Assembly: GCA_001887945.1 (NCBI GenBank)
Contig: LDOQ01000029.1
Coordinates: 1 to 64,000, forward strand
Source of the DNA: Spraguea lophii
Taxonomy: Eukaryota > Microsporidia > Spragueidae
DNA length: 64,000 nt
Direction: 5' to 3'
Part shown: one piece after another, positions 43,732 through 53,530 of the stretch
Layout of the letters: every line of letters starts with the position of its first letter
How positions within the stretch are numbered: position 1 is the stretch's first letter
Notes under the pieces: generated by a model
What the model was told of the DNA's origin: nothing
What the model saw: only the letters and a program-made list of their open reading frames with translations
Databases searched by the model: none
Made by a program: the position numbers and the translations under genes

Positions 43732-45834
43732 ATGCTTATTCGTTTCTTTGATAGATTTCTATATTTAATATTTTTGGAAAGTTTCGGAAATAATATATAT
43801 TGTGCAACTACAGACTGGAATAATACGGGATATTATACAGCCGGAGATTATACTGTTGTGCCTGGGGATAACTGTATGGAGGAAAATAATCAAATATCAG
43901 AACAATCTACTCAACATGTTACAGGATTTTATGATTCCAATAGTTTCCAAAACCCATATTATTCTGACAGCCATCTTTTGGAAATCGTGATGAACGCTGG
44001 CGATAATACAGCCTTAGAAAGTTGTCAATACGATAAAGTTCCATTTCAACAATATAATAATGATTTAACAACCACTGGGTTATACGATCAGACCTACGAA
44101 CAAAACTATTTACAAAACAATGAAACTACGTTGAATTACTGTGATCTTTATCCAAATGAGATTGCTGAGCAATCATTTAGTCAACTTCCTTCAGCATCCT
44201 GTTGTCTATCTAATTATCCACAAACTCAAAATTCTTCTATAAGCAATACAGAGAATACTGAAGCATATGCTGACCAACATATATCGCCTCTTGAATATGG
44301 AATTGATCAAGCCTTCGAACAGTCTATTCCACAACTGACAGAACTTAATCCGTATAAATACTCTGAATCTCGCGAAATTGAAAATGCCTATGAAAAAGAT
44401 AAGAAAGTTTTAAATAAATATAATTTCAGTCGGACTGAAGATGAAACTTCTTCGATATCAATATGTAACATGCAAAATACCGATTTTCAAAAGACAGTTG
44501 TTGATATGCCATACACGTCGACAAATCCAAATATAATCATCCAAAATGAAAATTCACCCATTATCTATAACTTTGACCAAAGGTTTATGTTACCATCTAC
44601 CATTGAAACGCAAAATAATCCTAACCCTGGAATAATATACAACAATACCTACAATGACGAGAATGCCTTTAATTTTACATTTGATTATGCGAATGATCAA
44701 TGTTGTGGAAATGAAAAACAAAGTTTTAATTCAGAAGTTTGTACTACTATGGATGGCCTTATTGAAAATGATGTAAGACATCAAAGAAAAAGAAAGATAG
44801 AAGAAAATGATAGATTATCAGGAAAAAACAAAACATTATGTACCAATGCAGAAACCTCAATAAATAAGTCCTCAATTTCACAGGTCTGTAAGTGTTGTAA
44901 TAATTCAATTCCAGTATTAAATAAAGAAGAAGTGAACAAAAGGAAATCTTTAATCATCCGTAATAAAAGGAGAGCTAGATCTATACCACCTAATATTAAG
45001 GAACTCCGACAAATGAAATTTTTACGACATGAAACAAGTAGAACATTATATAGACTAACTAAATTTTTTAGATATAAAACTATTAAAGAATTTATAGCAA
45101 AACATGATATTAAACTTAAATTTAGATTCACTAGGAATTTAGGATTATTAAATATATATTATGCAGATTGGATTGAAATACATACGCTCCGTGGAATAAT
45201 TGATTTAAAGAATACATTATACATAAAATTTTTCGAAAAAGAATATGCGGTTTTTTTAAAAGAAATGAATGATATACTCTACCGAATAAATCTACAAAAA
45301 AAGATACTTCATAGCGCTACAGATTATAATAAACAGCATTTAATATTTGATACACTTATTAACATATTAAATGAACAGTTGAATATTACTGAGAATAATG
45401 CGAACTATAAATTAACAATTTTAAGTTGGTATTTAACAAGAGGTATGGGTGATATGCATGATAGAATTGATCTAAAAAGTTTAAGTTGCATATTAAATTT
45501 GGATAGAAGTACATTTGAAATAACTAAAAGCAATGAATCACGTATGTTACATTTATTGAAACTTGAATTATCTAGGATTCAATTTAAAGCAGCGATTGAA
45601 GTAATCCATATTGAATCGGCAAAAGTACAGCATAAAAATCCAGATGCGCAATTTTTAGAAGAGCAATCTAAAAAAATATACACGGTTGTATTGGATAGTA
45701 TAAAGAAAATGGATATGTATCTGGCATCCGTAGAAAACCTATTCCATCATTTTAAAGCTGATATTACAGCTATAAAAAATCAATCAGAAAAATGTCAAAA
45801 TGAGGTAAAAATGAATTGGGACAAACAAGTTTAA
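43732..45834 (+). CDS. Asn/Gln/Tyr-rich protein, possibly secreted
   Basis: A 700-aa protein of unknown family. The N-terminus MLIRFFDRFLYLIFLESFGNN is hydrophobic enough for a weak signal peptide, followed by NIYCATTDWNN. Residues about 25-350 are polar, rich in Asn, Gln, Tyr and Ser, low in charge and probably disordered. A basic block (RHQRKRKIEEN) near residue 353 and RKSLIIRNKRRARSIP near 405 precede a C-terminal ~280-residue helical domain (about 420-700) that looks folded. CKCC near residue 386 is a Cys cluster. Codon usage is less A-biased than in neighbours. If the leader is not a signal peptide, the basic blocks could be nuclear signals. Confidence 0.78.
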   Translation: MLIRFFDRFLYLIFLESFGNNIYCATTDWNNTGYYTAGDYTVVPGDNCMEENNQISEQSTQHVTGFYDSNSFQNPYYSDSHLLEIVMNAGDNTALESCQYDKVPFQQYNNDLTTTGLYDQTYEQNYLQNNETTLNYCDLYPNEIAEQSFSQLPSASCCLSNYPQTQNSSISNTENTEAYADQHISPLEYGIDQAFEQSIPQLTELNPYKYSESREIENAYEKDKKVLNKYNFSRTEDETSSISICNMQNTDFQKTVVDMPYTSTNPNIIIQNENSPIIYNFDQRFMLPSTIETQNNPNPGIIYNNTYNDENAFNFTFDYANDQCCGNEKQSFNSEVCTTMDGLIENDVRHQRKRKIEENDRLSGKNKTLCTNAETSINKSSISQVCKCCNNSIPVLNKEEVNKRKSLIIRNKRRARSIPPNIKELRQMKFLRHETSRTLYRLTKFFRYKTIKEFIAKHDIKLKFRFTRNLGLLNIYYADWIEIHTLRGIIDLKNTLYIKFFEKEYAVFLKEMNDILYRINLQKKILHSATDYNKQHLIFDTLINILNEQLNITENNANYKLTILSWYLTRGMGDMHDRIDLKSLSCILNLDRSTFEITKSNESRMLHLLKLELSRIQFKAAIEVIHIESAKVQHKNPDAQFLEEQSKKIYTVVLDSIKKMDMYLASVENLFHHFKADITAIKNQSEKCQNEVKMNWDKQV

Positions 45835-45944
45835 TATATTAGAAATAAAATATTAATTAATAAATGGTCTATTGATAGCTACTATTATTTTAATTTTTTT
45901 TAAACAACACTTTAATTACTGTTAAGAGATTTCGATCGATTGAA

Positions 45945-46370
45945 TCCTACCATGGTATGCGACCATTAGTTACTGAAAAATCGAGTATTTTGTAATAACT
46001 GTTTTCGTTATGTGTATTACCCTGTTCTTATCGTATATTCCAAAGCGTTGTGGTTTTATGATCGTATGTGGCGCTACGGTCTCTCGACTTCAATGAGATT
46101 TTAACATCCTTTTGGCATAGTATTGTCAAATCACTAATCAATACAGAGATTGCAATTACATCAATTGGATATTGCTCTAATCTAATAGTGAGATCGTCAT
46201 ACAAAGTAGAACCAATGTTACACAAACAAATCCTATCCACTCAGCCACCCTTCCCCTGTTCTTTTTTCTCTTCTACTTTTTTTTAAAAAAATTCTTACAG
46301 ATGAGGGATTCGAACCTGTTAAACTTGGGATTTAATTACCATCCTACGACTACTAAAATAATCGGCCTAT
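45945..46370 (-). mobile_element. SINE copy E (nearly full length, diverged)
   Basis: On the minus strand the tRNA-like head starts near 46370 (ccgattattttagtagtcg), with B-box GGTTCGAATCC at about 46307-46317. The body follows the full-length copy in order: gtggctgagtggatagg, ttgtatgacgatc, tagattagagcaatatcc, tgatgtaattgcaatc, ttgattagtgatttgac, gttattacaa and accatggtagga. The B box is perfect while the A box is decayed. The 3' tail is lost near 45945. Confidence 0.8.
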
Positions 46371-46527
46371 AATATAAATATTTTTACTTAAAATTAACAA
46401 TTAAAGAAAGGTCATAAATACTTATATAACTTATATACCATTTACCTATTATTTATACGTCTATCATTTATATATTAATTCTTATAAAATATTAATTTTT
46501 AAAAAAATTATTTTCTCTCATCCTTAA

Positions 46528-48912
46528 ATGCGTTTTGAAGAAATAATCTCTGACACTTCACATTTTAAAATATTTCTCCGTTCTGACAATTATTTTATTT
46601 ACAACACAGATATAAATTTAATAAAACATATTATTTTTATAAAAGATATTATAAAAAAGAAAGATATAGAAGAATTAAAAATATCCAAAAGTATAATAGA
46701 CAATATCATAAAAGTAGTACTTACAGAAATTAAAAAACCTATAATAGAATACACAGAAAATAATAATTCATATATTATTACACGTAGAGGATATCCCAGC
46801 AATTGGTTAGATTTCAATGATATTATAACAGATGAATTATCACCAGCAATAGCGAGTTTATTGATATATAAAAATATTTTATATTTTTCTTTCTGCAGAG
46901 ATAAAACAGTGATGAAAATATCTTTTGAAGACGATGATATTTTTACAAATTTATTTTATATTTTAAATGAAAATAATATAACAGAAATAATAATAAATGA
47001 TAAAAATTATGAAAGAATATTAATAAATATGGGTATAATAGTACATCTCTACGATAAAAGAATAAATAATAAACATTGTGATGGTGCGATAGAAATTTTG
47101 GTAGATTTTTTAAAATTAAAAGATTATTCGGTAAAAGAATATATATTAAAGGAAATAATGAAATTAGATGAAAGTACATTAAATACGCTAGATATTTTTA
47201 ATAATGAAAAATCTATATGTTCATTATACAGATGTAGAAGTAATCAAGGTAAAAGATTATTAAAACAATATTTTAAACAACCATTAAAAAATATAGAAGA
47301 AATAAAATTAAGACAATTATTCTCGGAATTATTCGTTAATATAAATATTGATGATGTATTTTCTAAGATGGTAGATATTGTTAAAATATCTAAAAAAATA
47401 GAAACTAATAGAATATCGATAGAAGAAATAGTAAGATTATATTATTCTATAAAAAATATTCCTATGATAATAGATAGAATTGTTATGGGAATAGAATTAT
47501 ACAACAATAATAAAAATGCTAATAACGATAAGTATAATAATAATTGTAACAATAACAGTAATACTAATAATACGAGTAATAATAGTATTAATAGTAATAT
47601 AACTGATAATATTGACAATGGTATGTTTACACCTAAGACATTAGACAGTGATATTCCATCAAAAGATATGATTGTTAATTCTAAAAACACTTCTATCCAC
47701 GATGATATAGAAGATAAAATATTCTCTGAATTAATACAACCATTAAAATCTTTAGAAGATAATTTCCATCCATTATTAATAGAAATAGAAAAGTATATAG
47801 ATTTAGAAAAAACTGAATACAATGAATATATTTTAAAAAAAGATATAAATGAAGAAATATGTATTTTAATAAAAAGTATGGAAGAAATACATAATGCTAT
47901 AGATATATTATATAAATCGATTTGTAAAATAAATAAAAAGGTAAAATTGGAAAAGGTGGGTGATATTTATAATTTTAAAATCAGTAGAATAGAATATGGT
48001 CCTATGGAAAAAATATTGAAGAAAAATGGATATGTTCCAAAAAGTGTGTTAAGGGGTGGTGTGGTATTTACGTCGTTTGAATTAGAAGAGTGGAATAGGA
48101 AGTTGGAGGAATGTTTGGAAGAATATAAAAAATTGGAAAGAAGAATTAAAAACGAGTTGGTGTTGTTTTTGAAAGGGTATTTGGCACCGATGGATGCATA
48201 TAATTATTTGATAGCGGTAATGGATGTTTATAATGCATTTTCAGAAAAAGTAAAAGATCCGGAATATTCTAAACCGATTTTTAATGGAAATTACATTTTA
48301 AAAAATAGTTTTCATCCTTTGCTCGTTGGAAGAGATTGCATAAAAAATGATATTTCATTGGTAGATAATAAATTCGTAGTAATCACAGGACCGAATATGG
48401 GAGGAAAAAGTACATTTTTAAAACAATGCGCAATAATAAGTATTTTAGCACAAATTGGCTCTTACGTACCTGCAGAATATTCAGAATTAACTATTTTAGA
48501 TGGAATATTCATAAGAATCGGAGCATCCGATTGTGCAAGTAAAAATATATCCACATTCATGAATGAAATGATAGATATTGCACATATCTGCAGAATGGCA
48601 ACAAACCAAAGTATGGTAATAATAGATGAGCTAGGAAGAGGTACGAGTGCAAAAGACGGCCTAGCACTTGCACTATCCGTCTCCGAATTTTTAATAAAAA
48701 ATAAAACCCTAACATTTTTCGCAACCCACTTCCCCGAAGTATGCAAGCTCAATACAATAAATAAAAGAGTAAAAACCATCATAAATCAAAATGATGTTAT
48801 TATGCTATATAAATTAGAAGATGGTATATGTAATACAAGCTTTGGATTACACGTAGCAAAGATAGTAGGTTTCCCCGAAGAAATTATCAACGAAGCTAAA
48901 AATTATATTTAA
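46528..48912 (+). CDS. MSH2: DNA mismatch repair protein Msh2
   Basis: A 794-aa MutS-family ATPase that, paired with Msh6 or Msh3, recognises mismatches in the nucleus. The N-terminal region follows Msh2 (ISKSIIDNIIKVVLTEIKKP, then YPSNWLDFNDIITDELSPAIASLL). The lever region has LYRCRSNQGKRLLKQYFKQPL (about 232-252). The ATPase domain has Walker A GPNMGGKST (about 621-629), then FIRIGASDCASKNISTFMNEM, Walker B MVIIDELGRGTS (about 696-707) and FFATHFPEV. It is shorter than yeast Msh2 (964 aa), and the mismatch-binding domain I is compact. Residues about 325-390 are an Asn-rich insertion in the core domain. Msh4 was considered because of QIGSYVPAEYSEL, but the N-terminal match favours Msh2. Convergent with the USP gene, 110 bp apart. 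Confidence 0.9.
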   Translation: MRFEEIISDTSHFKIFLRSDNYFIYNTDINLIKHIIFIKDIIKKKDIEELKISKSIIDNIIKVVLTEIKKPIIEYTENNNSYIITRRGYPSNWLDFNDIITDELSPAIASLLIYKNILYFSFCRDKTVMKISFEDDDIFTNLFYILNENNITEIIINDKNYERILINMGIIVHLYDKRINNKHCDGAIEILVDFLKLKDYSVKEYILKEIMKLDESTLNTLDIFNNEKSICSLYRCRSNQGKRLLKQYFKQPLKNIEEIKLRQLFSELFVNINIDDVFSKMVDIVKISKKIETNRISIEEIVRLYYSIKNIPMIIDRIVMGIELYNNNKNANNDKYNNNCNNNSNTNNTSNNSINSNITDNIDNGMFTPKTLDSDIPSKDMIVNSKNTSIHDDIEDKIFSELIQPLKSLEDNFHPLLIEIEKYIDLEKTEYNEYILKKDINEEICILIKSMEEIHNAIDILYKSICKINKKVKLEKVGDIYNFKISRIEYGPMEKILKKNGYVPKSVLRGGVVFTSFELEEWNRKLEECLEEYKKLERRIKNELVLFLKGYLAPMDAYNYLIAVMDVYNAFSEKVKDPEYSKPIFNGNYILKNSFHPLLVGRDCIKNDISLVDNKFVVITGPNMGGKSTFLKQCAIISILAQIGSYVPAEYSELTILDGIFIRIGASDCASKNISTFMNEMIDIAHICRMATNQSMVIIDELGRGTSAKDGLALALSVSEFLIKNKTLTFFATHFPEVCKLNTINKRVKTIINQNDVIMLYKLEDGICNTSFGLHVAKIVGFPEEIINEAKNYI

Positions 48913-49022
48913 GTAAATAATTTAAATGAATTAACATGAATAATTTAAATGAATAAGAGTGTAATAAATAAAAGTAATAATAAAATAATATATATTTATT
49001 ATAACAATACGTAATACATCTA

Positions 49023-52000
49023 TTATATAATAATATATAGAATAGTATCTATATTATCTAATAATATATTATCATCTATATCCATATCATATTGATTTAT
49101 AAATCTATTAGTAATTTTATATTTCATTCTGATATCTTTAAGAGTATTACATTCTTTATATTTCAATATAAAAGGATATCCTATATAAGAATACTTAGAA
49201 GTAAATATTTCATTAGCAACAGTATTATTTATATTATTATTCATATTTGTATTGTTAGTGGTAATATGTTTATTATATTTACTACTATGTTTATAACTAT
49301 CAATACTCTTAATATCATTATTACTTATATCACTATAACTATCATTTATATTATTATGTTTAACATATAATAATTTAATATATTTAGATATTCTTTCTAC
49401 TACCAATAATCCATAACAATTAAATATATCATTTGTATTATATACTCTTATATAATTACTATCCTTAACAGTATCTATTATCATATAATTATTTATATTA
49501 TCATTCTTAGGGTTAGTATAGGTTATGTTATCATTTATATTATCATTCTTAGGGTTAGTATGGGTTATGTTATCATCATTCTTAGTATCTATATTACAAT
49601 TATTGTTATCTATATTATAATTACAATGTAATGATAAATATTTTTTTAATAATTCTTTTACTATCATTCCTTCTCTTACTATCATTATATGTATATGTTT
49701 AATAGTATTATAATCTATATCACTATTACTAATATATATTATTTTATAAGTATTTTTAATAAATAAAGATATAGAATTATAATCTATATGTTTTCTATAT
49801 TCATTTATTGTTATATTATTAATATTATTTGTATTAGTATTGGTGTGATTATTGGTGTTGGTATTAGGGTTAGTATAGGTTAGATTGTTATTATTATTGG
49901 TATTAGTATTATCATTATTATACTTATCATACTGCTTAATATAAAACTTATTAATATTTATTTTTCTATTACATGTATATTCTCTTATTCTATCTTTTAC
50001 TTCTTCATACGTACTATTTCTTTCTATGAATAAAGGTATTATAGCTTTATAAGTAATAAAATTAATATACATTCTATTTAATATATATTTATAATACTCT
50101 CTTATATTCGTTATACTGTTAGTATGTGTTGTAGTATTAGTATTTGTTATAGTGTTAGTTATAGCATTACAACAATTATTATTGTTTACATTGTTATTAT
50201 CTGTAATGATAATTATATTACCATTATTAATATTATTATCTTTAAATGATTTATTCATATTTATATCTTTTATAGAATAAGATAAATTATCTCTATAATA
50301 ATTATTTATACTTTTATGTTTTTTCTTGGGGTTAGTATAGGTTATATTATTTATATTGCTATTATCACCTATATCATTATTATTATCTGTAATATATTCA
50401 TAATATAAATTATATTCTTTACCTTTATTTCTCTCTAAGAAATAATTATTATATTCTATTATATTTTTATTACTATCTACTACAATATAATCAATTATAG
50501 TTAATGATGGTATATACGTATATTTACAATAATTATTTATATTATTATATTTCTTTATTACTATTAATATATTCTTAGTTTGATTATTGTTATTACTTAT
50601 GTTATTAGTTGTTGTATTGGTAGTATTACTATTATCTTTATTGGTAGTATTGTTATTATCTTTATTGTTGGTAATATTTATGTTATCAATATTATTAGTA
50701 ATACTCTTATCATTATTACTATCAATCTTATTACCATTATTATTACCAATCCTATTACTATTATCCTTATCACATATATTACTATCATCTTCATAAAGAT
50801 TATAATATTCATTAGTAGAATATATAAAATAATAATTATCATTATATTCTTTATTTATTTTTCTATAAAAATATATTCTATCTTTTAATATTCCAATATA
50901 ATTATATTTTTTATTACTAATAGTTTTATTGTTACTAGGGTTAGTATAGGTTATGTTACTATCATTTATATTATTATCTTCGTTGTTATAAGATTGTAAT
51001 ATATTATCGATAGACGTCTTTTTATATGGTAATCTAGGATAATCATATGATAGATTTAATCCTATAGTAGATACATTGATAGTATCCATATAATTAATAT
51101 ATTTTATATTATCATTATTGTTGTTAGTAGTATTATTGTTATTATTATTCGTATTGTTAATATTGTTGTTAGTAGTAATATTAATATTACCATCTATATC
51201 ATTATTAATACCATCTATATTATCACTATCACTATTACTATTATTATCATCATCTATATTATAATTTATTATTTCATCATATAAACTATCTTTGATATAC
51301 ACCAATGAATATGCACTATGTATTTTATTATATTTTTTATAATTATGTATACCTCCATAATTATTATCTATAGCTTCTATATCTGTTATATTAGTAACTA
51401 TATGATCATTAAATTTTATATATTTAATATTATTATCATTAATAGTTGTAGTATTCTTATCAGTAGTCGTAGTAGTATTGTTAGTAATATCATTATTATT
51501 ATCATATTCACTCTTATTGTTGTTATTATTTTTATTTATTATGCAATAATAATGACCATCGCTAATAGTACCTGAATGTACTATCACTGCATATAGTCTA
51601 TATTTAGTATTACTATCTTTATTATCATTATTATCTTTATTACTATCATTATCTCTATTATTGTCATACTTATCACCACTATCATTGTTGTACATACTCA
51701 TATACTCTTTAAAATCTATAATTTCTTTAAATTCATAATAATCATTTACCTTCTCTAACATAAATGTATTATAATCCATACTAAATCTTTTAAGAAGAAT
51801 AAATAATACATTGGGTAGACTTTTAAATAATAATCCTTTTTCTGCATCTACTAAACCATGAGTATCACATCTGTATTTATTATTTTCATTAAGTATAGTA
51901 GGTAGAGTATAATTATATAATGATTTATATATATTATTATTTATATCATTATTATCAGTAGTATTTATATCATTATTATCAGTAATATCTATATTGTTAT

Positions 52001-53246
52001 TAATATTATTAATGGTATCACTTTGATATCCTTCATCTTCTTCTATATCATTATTACCATACTCTTCATATATTTTAAAAGGATCTCTTATCTCTATGCT
52101 TATATCATAATATTTTTCTATAAATGTACGCTTACATCCACAGGAGGCTTTAATATAGTTTTCTATCTCTCCCATAAACATTTCATCTAAGAATGTAGGA
52201 GTATTATTTTTTGTGGTAGATTTATTTGTATCATCATCATTATTATCTGTTGTAGTAGTAGAATTGTTATCATCTATATTTTTATTGTTATCATTATTAT
52301 TTATATGTGTATTATCATTTTTATTTTTATTACAATCAATATGTTTATTATCATCTTTTAATTCTTTCTCCATTATATCAAATAATTTCTTCATAAATTC
52401 ATCTATATCTTCATGCTCATGTATATTTTTTATTATTTTTGTATTATTTAAAAATTCTAATGGATTTATAGCCTTGGTGGATTTATCTAATGCTTTAAAT
52501 AATTTATATAAATTATATATTATAGGTTTGTTTGTTATAGATTTATTAGGGTTATGATGGGTTAATGTTTTATTATTTGTTATATTATTATTGATGTTGG
52601 TATTGTTATTAGTATCATTGATCTTAGTGTTGATATTGTTATTGATGTTAGTATTATTATTATCATTATTATTACAACCATTATCATTATCAGTACAATT
52701 ATTTACTATAGAATATATTTTGTATTTAAAATAATTAATATTATATAATACCTGTATTAAAGAATTAAAATAGCACGTTGCACCTAAATTTATTAATCCT
52801 ACTCTATTAGTATATGTATATGAATCATATTTATCTTCTATTCTAATATTTATAGATATTGATAAAATAGGTTCACAATCCGTATCATTAGGGTTAGGTT
52901 GGGTTAGGTTATAGAATTTATTTATATTTATTTCAAAGCTATTATCCCATCTATTAAATTCATAAAAATATTCTTTATTTTTATTATCTATTGATATATT
53001 AAAATATGTATACAATGATAGAAATGATGTACCTAAATATTCTAATATTAAATTATAATTATTTGTATTATTTTTATATTCGTTGTTGTATAAAACTAAA
53101 CGAAAAGGTATTTCATTGTTATAACAAAATACATCTGAGAATAGTAATCTATTAGATAATGGTGTTTCCCATTTGTAATTGTTCTTAGTAATAGTATTGT
53201 TGGTGTTTGTATGTGTGTTGTGAGGTTTATTGTTATCTTGATGCAT
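49023..53246 (-). CDS. UBP15: USP7/Ubp15-like ubiquitin hydrolase
   Basis: A 1407-aa deubiquitinase. The frame is open to 53276, but that codon is TTG; the first ATG is 53246 (MHQDNNKPH), with a CCC motif just upstream. An N-terminal MATH-like domain (about 25-140, starting KWETPLSNRLLFSD) precedes the catalytic domain. The Cys box is VGLINLGATCYFNSLIQVLY (Cys158) and the His box is SDGHYYCI (about residue 562). Both are preserved, as are the USP7-type CGCKRTFIEKYYDISI and YRCDTHGLVDAEKGLLFKSLP segments. USP7/Ubp15 removes ubiquitin from nuclear and endosomal targets. Long Asn/Asp/Thr runs interrupt the catalytic domain and dominate the C-terminal 900 residues, where the USP7 ubiquitin-like domains would be. 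Seven in-frame telomere-like 19-mers lie in these runs. Confidence 0.9.
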   Translation of the reverse strand: MHQDNNKPHNTHTNTNNTITKNNYKWETPLSNRLLFSDVFCYNNEIPFRLVLYNNEYKNNTNNYNLILEYLGTSFLSLYTYFNISIDNKNKEYFYEFNRWDNSFEININKFYNLTQPNPNDTDCEPILSISINIRIEDKYDSYTYTNRVGLINLGATCYFNSLIQVLYNINYFKYKIYSIVNNCTDNDNGCNNNDNNNTNINNNINTKINDTNNNTNINNNITNNKTLTHHNPNKSITNKPIIYNLYKLFKALDKSTKAINPLEFLNNTKIIKNIHEHEDIDEFMKKLFDIMEKELKDDNKHIDCNKNKNDNTHINNNDNNKNIDDNNSTTTTDNNDDDTNKSTTKNNTPTFLDEMFMGEIENYIKASCGCKRTFIEKYYDISIEIRDPFKIYEEYGNNDIEEDEGYQSDTINNINNNIDITDNNDINTTDNNDINNNIYKSLYNYTLPTILNENNKYRCDTHGLVDAEKGLLFKSLPNVLFILLKRFSMDYNTFMLEKVNDYYEFKEIIDFKEYMSMYNNDSGDKYDNNRDNDSNKDNNDNKDSNTKYRLYAVIVHSGTISDGHYYCIINKNNNNNKSEYDNNNDITNNTTTTTDKNTTTINDNNIKYIKFNDHIVTNITDIEAIDNNYGGIHNYKKYNKIHSAYSLVYIKDSLYDEIINYNIDDDNNSNSDSDNIDGINNDIDGNINITTNNNINNTNNNNNNTTNNNNDNIKYINYMDTINVSTIGLNLSYDYPRLPYKKTSIDNILQSYNNEDNNINDSNITYTNPSNNKTISNKKYNYIGILKDRIYFYRKINKEYNDNYYFIYSTNEYYNLYEDDSNICDKDNSNRIGNNNGNKIDSNNDKSITNNIDNINITNNKDNNNTTNKDNSNTTNTTTNNISNNNNQTKNILIVIKKYNNINNYCKYTYIPSLTIIDYIVVDSNKNIIEYNNYFLERNKGKEYNLYYEYITDNNNDIGDNSNINNITYTNPKKKHKSINNYYRDNLSYSIKDINMNKSFKDNNINNGNIIIITDNNNVNNNNCCNAITNTITNTNTTTHTNSITNIREYYKYILNRMYINFITYKAIIPLFIERNSTYEEVKDRIREYTCNRKININKFYIKQYDKYNNDNTNTNNNNNLTYTNPNTNTNNHTNTNTNNINNITINEYRKHIDYNSISLFIKNTYKIIYISNSDIDYNTIKHIHIMIVREGMIVKELLKKYLSLHCNYNIDNNNCNIDTKNDDNITHTNPKNDNINDNITYTNPKNDNINNYMIIDTVKDSNYIRVYNTNDIFNCYGLLVVERISKYIKLLYVKHNNINDSYSDISNNDIKSIDSYKHSSKYNKHITTNNTNMNNNINNTVANEIFTSKYSYIGYPFILKYKECNTLKDIRMKYKITNRFINQYDMDIDDNILLDNIDTILYIII
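49507..50953 (-). repeat. Five telomere-like 19-mers in the USP C-terminal half
   Basis: TTAGGGTTAGTATAGGTTA on the plus strand at 49507-49525, 49549-49567 (tatg variant), 49864-49882, 50327-50345 (TTGGGG variant) and 50935-50953 (CTAGGG variant). Each is read on the minus strand in the same frame as [I/L]T[Y/H]TNP. The first two sit in a 42-bp tandem duplication (49,490-49,570). Confidence 0.85.
52546..52906 (-). repeat. Two telomere-like 19-mers in the USP N-terminal half
   Basis: ttagggttatgatgggtta at 52546-52564 (codes LTHHNP) and ttagggttaggttgggtta at 52888-52906 (codes LTQPNP). The second is the most telomere-like of all, consisting of TTAGG-type units. Confidence 0.8.
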
Positions 53247-53250
53247 TAAT

Positions 53251-53253
53251 GGG
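53251..53253 (-). promoter_or_regulatory. CCC start-site motif of the USP gene
   Basis: Reads attttaCCCattaATG on the minus strand, four bases before the ATG at 53246. It supports this start over the upstream TTG. Confidence 0.65.
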
Positions 53254-53530
53254 TAAAATATTATTTTATTTATCAAAATCTATAAAACAATTGATCGTAG
53301 AATAAAATAATTATGATGATTTAATAAATGAGAATAAAATAATTAAGAGAATAAAATGATTTAATGACAAAAAAATAAAATAATAAAACAATAAAATAAT
53401 ACAACAAATGAGAATAAAAAAGTAAAACAATAAAATAATATACAACAAATGAAAATAAAAGAATAAAATGATGTAATACAATATTTATTGAATATATCAT
53501 CATTATATTTACGTCATAACATTAATACAT

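Noticed and set aside
46528..48912. Msh4 as the identity of the MutS homologue
   Set aside because: One ATPase segment resembles Msh4, but the N-terminal and lever regions follow Msh2 block by block.
53276..53276. TTG as start of the USP gene (and similarly 57481 for RhoGEF, 39309 for the 358-aa gene, 63959 for SSL1)
   Set aside because: All four are TTG codons. Later ATGs fit better in the first three, and the USP one has a CCC motif; the SSL1 frame simply continues out of the window.
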